NCBI GenBank assembly: GCA_028342535.1
Contig: JAOLWQ010000001.1
Coordinates: 327,490-391,489 of the forward strand
From: Methylophilaceae bacterium
GTDB taxonomy: Bacteria > Pseudomonadota > Gammaproteobacteria > Burkholderiales > Methylophilaceae
Length of the DNA: 64,000 nt
Reading direction: 5' to 3'
The translations under genes were made by a program, and so were the position numbers. Under the pieces are notes generated by a model that was not told where the DNA came from, made no database searches, and worked only from the letters and a program-made list of their open reading frames with translations. Below, in pieces: positions 1-9,663 of this stretch; within the stretch, counting starts at the first letter, position 1; each line of letters opens with the position of its first letter.

Positions 1-296
1 GAAGCTAAAACAGCTGCTAAAAGATCAATCCAGCGTAAAGCAATATAGTGATTAATATCTAAACTAAAAACCCAAGAGGTAATAAGTGGATACATATGTA
101 AAGTCATTTGAGAGGGGATATTTTGTCCATTACTCAAAGCTGCATTTATTTCTTGAGCTATATAAGTGTAAAATCCACCATCTGGGTCTGGAAAATAAGT
201 AACAAAATGAACCCTTAAATATCCAGCAGTAAATATCGCTACAATTATTGCAATAATTAAATTAAAAGATTTTTTATTGAGGATTGTATTAAGCAT
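1..296 (-). CDS. Partial membrane protein, possibly a glycosyltransferase/PMT-type integral membrane protein (N-terminal fragment)
   Basis: Open frame on minus strand from ATG at 296 running off the window start: MLNTILNKKSFNLIIAIIVAIFTAGYLRVHFVTYFPDPDGGFYTYIAQE...; TM helix then luminal-type DPDGGFYTY segment. Confidence 0.5.
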   Translation of the reverse strand, partial: MLNTILNKKSFNLIIAIIVAIFTAGYLRVHFVTYFPDPDGGFYTYIAQEINAALSNGQNIPSQMTLHMYPLITSWVFSLDINHYIALRWIDLLAAVLA

Positions 297-425
297 AAAA
301 TTAAATTTTTATAAAACTACGTTTACCCAAAGTAACACCATTTAATATTAGAATACAGAATTTTATGAAAGAATCTATGTAATAAATAAATATGAATTAA
401 TATAAGTTTTTTCTGTCTATTTGAA

Positions 426-1430
426 ATGTTGAAAAAAATATTTTTATTGTTATCTATTTTCATATCTCATTACTCACATAGCTATCCGGCTCAAGCCGAA
501 TTATTTGGCCTAAGTAAATCAATGGTGCAAGTATTTGTAACATTTAAAGGAGGAGTAACTGGTTCTGGTTCCGGCATTGTGATTAAAGAAAATCATGTCG
601 CTACAAATTGCCACATTTTTGCTGATAGTGATGGCGTTAATGTAGTTAAGTTCTTTAAAACTTATACGCCAATTTCTGTTTACGCTGATTGGAAAAATGA
701 TTTATGTATTTTAAAGTTTGATAACTTACCTTTACCTTCTGTTAGCATCAGAACAACAAAAGATTTAAATTATGAGGAGAAAATTTTCTCAATGACATAT
801 CCAAATGATAACCCAATGCCTCTTCCATCTTATGGAAAAATCAAGGCGTTATATCCGTTTCAAGACAGTAATATTATAAGATCATCTGCAGGATTTACAG
901 TTGGGTCTAGTGGAGGTGCGTTATTTGACCTTAATTTTAACCTCGTAGGCATTACCACATTTAAAAGTCCTGGAAGAAGAGAAAATTATTACTATTGTCT
1001 TCCAGCTGATTGGATTAAAGAATTACTTAAAACAAAAGAGCAATTTAATTTAAAAAGTATTGCAGCTCCATTTTGGAGCTTACCTGAAAACCAAAAACCT
1101 TTTTTTATGAAAGTTGTCTTGCCTTTACAGAATGAAAATTGGCCACTTATGTTAAAAATCGCTAAAGCATGGACGCAAGCAGATGAAGAAAATGCTGATG
1201 CTTGGTACTACTTAGGCTTTGCTCAAAGTAAATTATCAAATTTAGATTTCGCTAAATTATTTTTCAAGCAAGCTATAAAATTAAATGATATGCACTTAGA
1301 TTCTTTGGTTGAACTAACTGAAATTGCAATTAAGCAAAAAGATAAATTGGAGTTTGAGAAAGTAGTAAATCTGATATCTAAAATTAATCAAGAGATAGCT
1401 AAATCTTACTTAGAAAAAATTTCATTATAA
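426..1430 (+). CDS. Secreted trypsin-like serine protease with C-terminal TPR-like region
   Basis: Signal peptide; catalytic-type motifs ATNCHIF (His), NDLCIL (Asp), GSSGGALF (Ser); C-terminal TPR-like helices. Confidence 0.75.
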   Translation: MLKKIFLLLSIFISHYSHSYPAQAELFGLSKSMVQVFVTFKGGVTGSGSGIVIKENHVATNCHIFADSDGVNVVKFFKTYTPISVYADWKNDLCILKFDNLPLPSVSIRTTKDLNYEEKIFSMTYPNDNPMPLPSYGKIKALYPFQDSNIIRSSAGFTVGSSGGALFDLNFNLVGITTFKSPGRRENYYYCLPADWIKELLKTKEQFNLKSIAAPFWSLPENQKPFFMKVVLPLQNENWPLMLKIAKAWTQADEENADAWYYLGFAQSKLSNLDFAKLFFKQAIKLNDMHLDSLVELTEIAIKQKDKLEFEKVVNLISKINQEIAKSYLEKISL

Positions 1431-1438
1431 TCAAAAAA

Positions 1439-1515
1439 TGGCGCGCCCGAGAAGATTCGAACTCCTGACCCCTTGGTTCGAAGCCAAGTACTCTATCCAG
1501 CTGAGCTACGGGCGC
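1439..1515 (-). tRNA. tRNA-Arg(TCG), CCA encoded
   Basis: 77-nt cloverleaf: GCGCCCG acceptor, anticodon loop CTTCGAA, T-loop GTTCGAATC, 3' CCA. Confidence 0.93.
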
Positions 1516-1530
1516 AAAAACATCGATAAT

Positions 1531-1607
1531 TGGCGCGCCCGAGAAGATTCGAACTCCTGACCCCTTGGTTCGTAGCCAAGTACTCTATCCAGCTGAGCTA
1601 CGGGCGC
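1531..1607 (-). tRNA. tRNA-Arg(ACG), CCA encoded
   Basis: 77-nt cloverleaf identical to the neighbour except anticodon loop CTACGAA. Confidence 0.95.
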
Positions 1608-1657
1608 GTGAGCGATATTATAACTTAATTTCAGTGATATTTTTGGCAGTAAATCTT

Positions 1658-2764
1658 CTACTGAGAAACTGGAAGTGTTAGAACTGGGCCAATTTTTTCT
1701 AAGTTTCCTGATTGTAAAGCGCTAATTTGGTTAAGTAGCATTAATGTGTATTTACTTTCCATATCATTATCTTTAATGAAAAACCAATGACCCCTATACT
1801 TTACTTTTACAGAAGCATTGCTAGGCTTTTCTCTTTGAGAATAAACAACAAAAAGATCTGATAAAATATTTTGCCAATTAAAATTTTGACCATCTTCTGT
1901 TTTGGTAATCTTAACTCGATTATTAATGATGTCATCATGAGGAATAAGAACCCCGTGAGATAAGAAAAATTGTATACCAGCTAATGACCTTAAGTTAACT
2001 TCAATATATTCTCCTTCTGCTCCACCAGAGAAATTGGATGTTAATGGGATAATATTATTTTTAGTAGATAAATTAAGTGCTGCTAGTAGCCTCTTAACAT
2101 CTTCTGATTCAATGAATTTTTCCCTAATGATGAGTGCAAGATTATCTCTATCACCTTGCGATTTATATCCAAAGCTAACAATATTTTTTTGCTGAAGTTG
2201 GTAAAAGATATTAGCTAATGCTTTAAATTCTTTATAGGATGGTGCAAAAGTTGGTGTTGGTCCAGATGCTTCTGATGCATTATTTATCCCATTTATTTTG
2301 TTAGCAGTTAGCCTTAATAGTCTTTCAATACTCCACCCTGATCTAGTTAGGAGTAATATTATTTCAGGCTGAATTGGGCTTAATACATTTCTTACGTAAT
2401 TAGAGCCTTGAAGGGGGAGATAGGTAATCGTTGGTTTTTCACTATAAGATCCATCGCCCCGAACACCTAAGTTATTATTATCTGTTCCTTCAAAAATATT
2501 GGCAATTAAACTACCCCCCCGTTTCCATTCAAGAGAAGTTGAAACGCTATTCACTTCTAAGATTGCAATACTATCGGCATATCTTCTTCTAACTAAATTT
2601 AATAACATTTCCTCATCATTAGTATTTGCTAGAACCTTGTTATATTCATTCCTCCCATTTTCCATGAACTCTGGGCCAAGCTGAGAACAGCCTGACAAAA
2701 CGAAAATGATCATAGCTAAGGTAATAAACCCTTGATATGCAATTTTATTGAAAGATATATTCAC
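1658..2764 (-). CDS. Lipoprotein of unknown function
   Basis: 368-aa ORF with lipobox-type signal (VLSGC). Confidence 0.7.
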   Translation of the reverse strand: MNISFNKIAYQGFITLAMIIFVLSGCSQLGPEFMENGRNEYNKVLANTNDEEMLLNLVRRRYADSIAILEVNSVSTSLEWKRGGSLIANIFEGTDNNNLGVRGDGSYSEKPTITYLPLQGSNYVRNVLSPIQPEIILLLTRSGWSIERLLRLTANKINGINNASEASGPTPTFAPSYKEFKALANIFYQLQQKNIVSFGYKSQGDRDNLALIIREKFIESEDVKRLLAALNLSTKNNIIPLTSNFSGGAEGEYIEVNLRSLAGIQFFLSHGVLIPHDDIINNRVKITKTEDGQNFNWQNILSDLFVVYSQREKPSNASVKVKYRGHWFFIKDNDMESKYTLMLLNQISALQSGNLEKIGPVLTLPVSQ

Positions 2765-2919
2765 AGGAACATTATAGATAATTTTAACTTAATTAGCTTT
2801 TAAAATTGGTATTTAATTGATAGTAAGTATTCGTAGAAGTAGTATTAAAATACTTATTTTAATAAATATAAATTAATAAAGTTATAATAATTAGAAAATG
2901 ACTTCATGAGGATTCTAAA

Positions 2920-3432
2920 ATGGCATTATCGATGTACGAAATTTCAATACCAATGTTTATTAATAATTTTAATATTCTTTCTAATATCTTACGTAAGGCT
3001 GAAAAAGATGCTGAGAAAAGAAAAATTGAGAAGTCAGTATTCATGAATGCAAGACTAGCCCCAGACATGCTTCCACTAACAAAACAAATTCAAATTGGAA
3101 CTGATATGGTTAGATTAGGTATTGGGAGATTAGCAGATATAAAAGCCCCATCTTTTAAAGATAATGAAGTTACATTCTCTGATTTACAGAAGAGAATTAA
3201 AAAAACTATTACATTCTTAGAAAAAATTAAATCAAAGCAAATGGATGGCTCTGAGCTAAAGAAAATTGAATTATCAATAGGTAAACGTAAACTAGTTTTT
3301 AAATTTAAAAATGGATACATATATTTAAGTGAATGGATTATCCCTCACTTCTTTTTTCATATGACAACTACTTATGATATTTTGAGAGCTAATGGCGTTA
3401 ATTTGGGCAAGCGTGATTTTGTAAAAATGTAA
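2920..3432 (+). CDS. DUF1993 family protein
   Basis: 170 aa; N-terminal pattern M.S.Y..S...F...L..LS..L.KA and LAPDMLPL typical of DUF1993. Confidence 0.75.
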   Translation: MALSMYEISIPMFINNFNILSNILRKAEKDAEKRKIEKSVFMNARLAPDMLPLTKQIQIGTDMVRLGIGRLADIKAPSFKDNEVTFSDLQKRIKKTITFLEKIKSKQMDGSELKKIELSIGKRKLVFKFKNGYIYLSEWIIPHFFFHMTTTYDILRANGVNLGKRDFVKM

Positions 3433-3437
3433 TTGAT

Positions 3438-4055
3438 ATGAAAATTAAAAAACTAGTATTCCTTTCTATAATTTTTTTCTCGTCTTATCTTATGGCCACA
3501 GAAGAACCTGAATTTATTTTAATACTTAAAAATGAAAATTTTGAGATAAGACAATATAATTCCAAAATTTTGGCTCAAGTTTCAGTGAGAGGTAACTTTC
3601 ATGAAGCATCATCTGAGGGCTTTAAAGAACTTGCTGATTATATTTTTGGGAATAATTTAAGTTTGAACGGTAACACAAAAATGGATATGACAGCACCAGT
3701 AGTTTTGGAGCCTATTTCAGAGTTAATAGAGATGACAGCACCAATATTGGCTGAAGGAAAAAATAAAGAATGGGTTGTCTCTTTTGTGATGCCTAAAAAA
3801 TATACATTAGATACACTACCAAAACCAAATAACAAAAACATAAGAATTTCTAGTTTACCACCAGAAAAATATGCAGTTATCGTTTTTTCTGGACTGGTAA
3901 GAGAATCAAACTATGACGAACAAATTAATCTTCTCAATGGTTTTATAGATAATAAAAATCTTGTTACTGTAGGAAAAGTTCAAATTGCTAGATATAACCC
4001 ACCGTGGACGTTACCTTTTTTTCGTCGTAACGAATTAATGATTAGAATTAATTAG
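3438..4055 (+). CDS. SOUL family heme-binding-like protein, secreted
   Basis: Signal peptide; KMDMTAPV / IEMTAPI and SFVMPKKYTLDTLPKP motifs of SOUL proteins. Confidence 0.85.
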   Translation: MKIKKLVFLSIIFFSSYLMATEEPEFILILKNENFEIRQYNSKILAQVSVRGNFHEASSEGFKELADYIFGNNLSLNGNTKMDMTAPVVLEPISELIEMTAPILAEGKNKEWVVSFVMPKKYTLDTLPKPNNKNIRISSLPPEKYAVIVFSGLVRESNYDEQINLLNGFIDNKNLVTVGKVQIARYNPPWTLPFFRRNELMIRIN

Positions 4056-4076
4056 ATAATTTATTTTAACTTATAA

Positions 4077-4643
4077 TCATTTTGTAAAATCAAATTTTCT
4101 GACAAAATGACAGCTATAACCATCTGGATTTTTTAAAATATATTTTTGGTGATCTTCGTTAGCCGGATAAAAGTTAGAAAAAGCAACAACCTCAGTTATA
4201 ACTGGATTTACCCATTCCTTAGATTTATCAACTAAATTAATTGCTTGGTACGCAAGATTTTTTTGATCCTCATTAGTATAAAAAATTGCTGATCTATATT
4301 GAGTACCTTTATCATTGCCTTGCTGGTTAATAGTTGTAGGATTATGCATTTTAAAGAAGTTTAAAAGTAAGTCTTTATAAGTTATTTCTTTACTATTAAA
4401 TTCAATTTTAATACTTTCTGCATGGCCGGTATCTCCCCTAGTAACTTCTTTGTAAGATACATTTTTAATGTGCCCACCAGAGAAGCCAACCTTGGTATGT
4501 AAGACACCAGGTATTTGCCTTATTAGTTCTTCAAGTCCCCAATAACAGCCACCAGCTAAGTAAGCAACTTGGGAAGATTGATTTTCTGTATTTGCTAGTA
4601 TTTGATTTGTCATAAAAATTAAAATTAAAAAAAGTTTTTTCAT
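4077..4643 (-). CDS. msrA: Peptide methionine sulfoxide reductase MsrA with signal peptide
   Basis: GGCYWGLEE active-site motif, GHAESI, DHQKYI; N-terminal signal sequence. Confidence 0.92.
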   Translation of the reverse strand: MKKLFLILIFMTNQILANTENQSSQVAYLAGGCYWGLEELIRQIPGVLHTKVGFSGGHIKNVSYKEVTRGDTGHAESIKIEFNSKEITYKDLLLNFFKMHNPTTINQQGNDKGTQYRSAIFYTNEDQKNLAYQAINLVDKSKEWVNPVITEVVAFSNFYPANEDHQKYILKNPDGYSCHFVRKFDFTK

Positions 4644-4721
4644 CGAAGGTTCATTAACATATAATAATTATAAATAAGTTTACATGATAGTAAGTAATGT
4701 ATGGAGGAGAATGTTTAATAA

Positions 4722-5438
4722 ATGATAAAATTTATTCTAATAATTGCTCATTTAGTTATTGGAACCTTTAGCGCATTATATATTTTGAATATTAATAATA
4801 AACAAAAAAATTTTTTTATTAAGTGGTGGTCATTAAGACTTTTAAAAATTTTTAATGTGAATTTAATTGTAAATAAAAATTTAAAAAAAATTCTGAGAAA
4901 AAAGAATTATTTAATAGTGAGTAATCATATTTCTTGGCTAGATATTTTTGTAATTAATTCAATTTGTCCAGTGACATTTGTTTCTAAATATAGTGTTTCA
5001 AAATGGCCTTTTATTGGATGGCTGGCAAAAGCAACAGACACAATATTTATTGATCGAAGTAGGATTAGTAAAATTAAAGAAACAACAATAAAAATAGAAC
5101 ACCATTTAGAGAATAAAGGAAGTATCTTTATGTTTCCAGAAGGTACATCGACAAATGGTTTATCTGTACTTCCATTTAAAAGTAACTTATTTCAATCCGC
5201 AATAAATACAAATTCTGACATTTTGCCAATAGGAATTCAATATCAACATAAAAATAAATTCACTTCAGCGCCATCATACATTGGTGATATGAGCTTAGTT
5301 GATTCAGTTCTAAATTTAATTAAGCTTGAAAAAATTGATGCAAAAATTACTATATTAAGTCCTATAAGTAAGAATAGAAGTAGAAAATTACTAGCAAAAA
5401 AAGCATATCAAATAATTAATAATTTAATAAAATCTTAA
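4722..5438 (+). CDS. 1-acyl-sn-glycerol-3-phosphate acyltransferase
   Basis: NHISWLD (HX4D) and FPEGT motifs of PlsC family. Confidence 0.85.
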   Translation: MIKFILIIAHLVIGTFSALYILNINNKQKNFFIKWWSLRLLKIFNVNLIVNKNLKKILRKKNYLIVSNHISWLDIFVINSICPVTFVSKYSVSKWPFIGWLAKATDTIFIDRSRISKIKETTIKIEHHLENKGSIFMFPEGTSTNGLSVLPFKSNLFQSAINTNSDILPIGIQYQHKNKFTSAPSYIGDMSLVDSVLNLIKLEKIDAKITILSPISKNRSRKLLAKKAYQIINNLIKS

Positions 5439-6316
5439 TTTTTTTTATTATTCTTATAAAATAATAAAGAAAAAATACCTAGCAGTATAAGAAAGTAACC
5501 AATTTTTTCAGAATTATTAGGTATTTCATTAAGCAATAGCCATGCTGATACTCCACCAGCTATTGGTGTCATTAAAGACAAAATTGAAACTGATGAAGCT
5601 TCAAGATGTTTTAAAGAAAAAAACCATAATAAATATGCAATAGCATTCACAAAAATTATATTAAATAGAACAATACATATAAAATAATTTGTCCAAATAA
5701 TTGGTTCCGAATTAACAATAAATAGAATTATAAATAAAGGAATTGAACCCCATAGCATTTGCCACGCAGTCATAGTTAGAAGATCTAATTTTGGAAACTT
5801 AATATGAATTTTCTTAGATAGAATTACACCACAAGCCCATGAAAAACCAGAAGCTAAAGCAAGTAAGCAGCTAAGTATATTATTACCTTCATTAAGGGGG
5901 TTAAAAATTATCCCTATACCTAAAAAAGATATTGCTATAGCCAGCCATTGCAAAGCACTTAATCTTTCTCTTAAGAATGGCCATGCCATCATTGCAACCC
6001 ATAGAGGCATTGTAAAAACTAATATAACGGTTTTACTTGCACCACCCTCTAATAAAGCCCATATTAGAAACCCTGTAAATCCTGTTGTTTGAAAAAGACC
6101 TAGTATAAAGAGTTTAGGTGCTTCTTTGATAAGAAGTGGTTTTTTTAATACTAAAAGAATTCCAAATAAAACAAATGCTCCAAAAAAATTTCGTATAAAT
6201 GCAAATTCTGCAGGACCAGAAAAATCTAATGCAGATTTCATAAAAGGGACATTAGCTCCCCATATTATAGAGAGTACAAATAGACCTATTATTGATAATA
6301 ATTTATTTTTTTTCAT
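5435..6316 (-). CDS. EamA/DMT family transporter
   Basis: 293 aa, ten predicted TM segments, two EamA-like repeats. Confidence 0.85.
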   Translation of the reverse strand: MKKNKLLSIIGLFVLSIIWGANVPFMKSALDFSGPAEFAFIRNFFGAFVLFGILLVLKKPLLIKEAPKLFILGLFQTTGFTGFLIWALLEGGASKTVILVFTMPLWVAMMAWPFLRERLSALQWLAIAISFLGIGIIFNPLNEGNNILSCLLALASGFSWACGVILSKKIHIKFPKLDLLTMTAWQMLWGSIPLFIILFIVNSEPIIWTNYFICIVLFNIIFVNAIAYLLWFFSLKHLEASSVSILSLMTPIAGGVSAWLLLNEIPNNSEKIGYFLILLGIFSLLFYKNNKKN

Positions 6317-6331
6317 GAAATATTAAAAATT

Positions 6332-7303
6332 TTATTTTTGGGTTAATTTTTTGAAGGAAATTATTATGTAGTTTTCAGTGTATAAAAGAACAATTAATAA
6401 TAAAATAATAAATACACTAGGACGCTCTAATAAAAGTTCAGATTTTATTTTTTTTTGCGGTTTATTTTTAAGAATAGTTTTTACAAAAGTTTTTGAAATA
6501 TCCCCTTTAATATATTGCGCTTTTATTTGGCTCGATAATTCTATAAGGTAACTGTCGTATAATTTTGATAAATAGCGGTCATATTCGGCAGATGCAACAG
6601 AGGGGTCTGGCTCATCTTTTCCACTGTCAGAACTCCTTTCGCCAGTAGCCCCTGGGAGAGAATCATAAATATCCATACCCCAAAAACCAATAAGCATATT
6701 TCTTGAGTTATATCTGGGAACAGGAACATCATTTTCGCCACCAATACCAATAAAAATTAATTCTCTTCCTAAGCTAAAGTTATCTAGATTAACTTTATTA
6801 ATTGCATTAACTTTAGGCGCCTCATCACCATCAGTAAAAAAAAGAATTTTAGATGGAAAATTAAGGCTATCTTGCATTTTAGCTGCAGACTTAATACCAA
6901 AAGTAATTCTTGAATTACCTTTCCATGCCATCCTCCATTCAAGTTTTTGAATTGTATCTATGAGTTCATCATAATTCTTACATTTCTCTACTGGTTCTAT
7001 GATTGATGCAACATTATCAGCTGCAAATATATTGATACTAAAAAAACTCCCACATTCAGATGTGTCAATGATATTTTTAAGTAATAGTTTAGTGTACTCA
7101 ATTCTAGAAATATTTTTTTTATTGTATGTTAAATCCTCTGCATTCATTGATTGAGATACATCAACTAAAAACATATAGCTGGTGACAGATCTTTTTATTT
7201 TTAAAATTGGATTATTAATAGCGATTAAGCACAAAATAATGCTTATTATAAGAATTAATAATTCTTTTTTATTTATTATTAAATTTAATAATTTAAATCT
7301 CAT
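6332..7303 (-). CDS. mxaL: VWA-domain protein, MxaL-like
   Basis: MIDAS motif DVSQS, flanking TM helices, position in mxaRSACKL-like order. Confidence 0.78.
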   Translation of the reverse strand: MRFKLLNLIINKKELLILIISIILCLIAINNPILKIKRSVTSYMFLVDVSQSMNAEDLTYNKKNISRIEYTKLLLKNIIDTSECGSFFSINIFAADNVASIIEPVEKCKNYDELIDTIQKLEWRMAWKGNSRITFGIKSAAKMQDSLNFPSKILFFTDGDEAPKVNAINKVNLDNFSLGRELIFIGIGGENDVPVPRYNSRNMLIGFWGMDIYDSLPGATGERSSDSGKDEPDPSVASAEYDRYLSKLYDSYLIELSSQIKAQYIKGDISKTFVKTILKNKPQKKIKSELLLERPSVFIILLLIVLLYTENYIIISFKKLTQK

Positions 7304-7845
7304 GGTAAGCCAATTGGAATATTGCTAAGCTCTTGAACTGCCTTATCCGACATAATATCTGAAGGTTTATTAGGCATAGATGAATATAAAATACTTAAAT
7401 TAAATTTAGCTAATTTATTTATTGGATTTATCTTTAAAGCTTTCTCATATGAAATAATAGCACTCTGTAACTTATGAAAATTTTCAACTGTTAATTTCCC
7501 ATCATCACTTAATGGTTTAGATAAACCATCTTGAAGGAATAAAGTTCCAATATTGAAATAAATAATATCCATATTATTAGTTTCAGGAAATAATTTTAAA
7601 AGAACATTATATTTTTCAATGGCATTATCATATTCTCCTTGCTTACCTAGCAAGTACGCTGAAGAATATAAGCTCATTTCTTCATATTGATCACTAGTAA
7701 CTAAATCATTTTTTACTAATTGACGGTTAATTTTATTTATCGTTTTATGCTTAAAAAATTCATTTAAAGCTAAAAAAATACATATTAGTAATATGAAAAT
7801 AAAAATATAATTATTTAAATTTAATATTTTTTTTATAAATATCAT
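7300..7845 (-). CDS. mxaK: TPR protein, MxaK-like
   Basis: N-terminal TM plus TPR; overlaps mxaL by ATGA; position in cluster. Confidence 0.75.
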   Translation of the reverse strand: MIFIKKILNLNNYIFIFILLICIFLALNEFFKHKTINKINRQLVKNDLVTSDQYEEMSLYSSAYLLGKQGEYDNAIEKYNVLLKLFPETNNMDIIYFNIGTLFLQDGLSKPLSDDGKLTVENFHKLQSAIISYEKALKINPINKLAKFNLSILYSSMPNKPSDIMSDKAVQELSNIPIGLP

Positions 7846-7848
7846 CTG

Positions 7849-8805
7849 TTATACCTTAATATTTTTAATTAAAATTAATGAAAAAAGAAGTACTAATAAT
7901 ATTCTCAATAAGAAAGGATTATAATTATCGCCAGGAATATCTTTCTCAATTTTGATTGGTCTTTTTTCTTTTGAATCAATATCCATAATTGCAGTTGATA
8001 ATGCGTCAGGATTTTCTGCTTCATAGGCTTGATATTCTGTATTAAGCGACTTAAAAAACATATCTAATTTAATAATGGTTGGCTCCCTACCTTCAAGATA
8101 AGTATTGTCTGAAAATAAGCTAGGATCATTTGGTTCTTTTATAATTATCCAATATAAATTTATTTTTTGTTCAGTTAAAATTTGCGATATTCTATTTTTA
8201 ACTCGTTTAGATATTTTTCCTGCTCCATCTGAAAGTAATACTAATGCTTGTGAACCAGTTGTAGCTATCTCACTAAACATAAATAAACCAGATGTTATTC
8301 CTGAACCAATATTTGTTTGATTAATGGAAGACTTTGTAGCTGCATCAATAGCTGCATATGTGTAATCTCTATTTTTTGTTATTTTAGAACCATACAATGC
8401 GGAATTAGAGAAGCCCACAATACCAATCATGTCCAAAGGGCGATTATGGATAAAATCTTTTAAAATTCTTCTTGCTGCAGTTGATTTAATCTCAGATTTA
8501 TTCTCATCACCACCAATAAATGGTTTAGACATACTAACACTTCTATCTATAACAAATACCAATTGGGCACCTTTACCAATCTGAGTTATAGTTGATGATT
8601 TAGACCATGGATTTGCAAGAATCATAATTAATAAAAGTATTATTGAGGACATAATTACTTTAGTAATTAGATTAATTTTTTTTGATAAATTATCTTCGTA
8701 AAATAAATTAATATTACTGATTAAAAATTTATCTGAAACAGATATGAAAAATGGTAATAGGATCAGTGGTAACAAAAAAAACCAATTTACATTTATAAAA
8801 GTCAT
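7849..8805 (-). CDS. mxaC: VWA-domain protein, MxaC-like
   Basis: MIDAS DRSVS, N- and C-terminal TM segments (BatA-like architecture), position in cluster. Confidence 0.8.
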   Translation of the reverse strand: MTFINVNWFFLLPLILLPFFISVSDKFLISNINLFYEDNLSKKINLITKVIMSSIILLLIMILANPWSKSSTITQIGKGAQLVFVIDRSVSMSKPFIGGDENKSEIKSTAARRILKDFIHNRPLDMIGIVGFSNSALYGSKITKNRDYTYAAIDAATKSSINQTNIGSGITSGLFMFSEIATTGSQALVLLSDGAGKISKRVKNRISQILTEQKINLYWIIIKEPNDPSLFSDNTYLEGREPTIIKLDMFFKSLNTEYQAYEAENPDALSTAIMDIDSKEKRPIKIEKDIPGDNYNPFLLRILLVLLFSLILIKNIKV

Positions 8806-9663
8806 CTATATTTTTCTTTCGATAGCTCTAAGTAGCTTTGAAAAATTATATATATCGATAAAACGATTTTTCGTAAAATATGTTTTAGACGAATAAATTT
8901 CAGCGGAAGAAACCTCTACAAATATTTTAATTTCATCTTTAATTAATTGATAATTTATATTTTTTTCAATAAATTCATTTAAGTTGGAGATATTAATATT
9001 CTTATCAAATGTTTTATTAAAAGCATTAGTTAATATTAAAATAGATTCGATATAATTATCCTTTTCTTTTTTCTTGATTAAAATTTTAATTTTTTTATGG
9101 GCTTTTGCAAATGGACCATTCATTCTTCTTAAAAATGGAATATCAATATTCTTATAAATTAAAATTACTATTATTGATAAAATAATTATTGATAATAAAT
9201 AAGATAATTGATATGAAATTTCTATTTGAGTAGGTTTTTTTTGATCAATAGAATTAAGTAATATATTGTTTAATGGTGAATCAGCTATTTTTGTAAACCA
9301 ATACTTTTTTTCTGGCATCACAATATTGTCATTGTTAAATATATATTTATGAACTGGTAATTCAAAATTACCGTTATTTGTTTTTTGAAATATTTGATAA
9401 ATAATTTTATTAGTAAAAGTATATTTACCTTCATCTTCAATTATTTTATAAGATTGTTTGGTTAACCGTAGATTTTTTATTTTTTTATTTTCTAATTTCG
9501 GAACTTTTATAAATTTTTCATCTGAAATAATCTTATCTTCAATGACAATCAAATCACCCAGTTGGAAGCCATATGTTAAATTAACAATGTTAGTCTCTGT
9601 TTTATAATCTTTTGAGAATGCTAACGTATGAAATAGTAAAAATAAAAAGAAAATATTTTTCAT
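8806..9663 (-). CDS. mxaA: MxaA-like membrane protein
   Basis: Signal peptide, extracytoplasmic domain, central TM; overlaps mxaS by ATGA; position in cluster. Confidence 0.72.
   Translation of the reverse strand: MKNIFFLFLLFHTLAFSKDYKTETNIVNLTYGFQLGDLIVIEDKIISDEKFIKVPKLENKKIKNLRLTKQSYKIIEDEGKYTFTNKIIYQIFQKTNNGNFELPVHKYIFNNDNIVMPEKKYWFTKIADSPLNNILLNSIDQKKPTQIEISYQLSYLLSIIILSIIVILIYKNIDIPFLRRMNGPFAKAHKKIKILIKKKEKDNYIESILILTNAFNKTFDKNINISNLNEFIEKNINYQLIKDEIKIFVEVSSAEIYSSKTYFTKNRFIDIYNFSKLLRAIERKI

Noticed and set aside
1439-1607. Direct repeat that could be read as a CRISPR-like or mobile repeat
   Set aside because: The repeats are two clear tRNA-Arg cloverleaves
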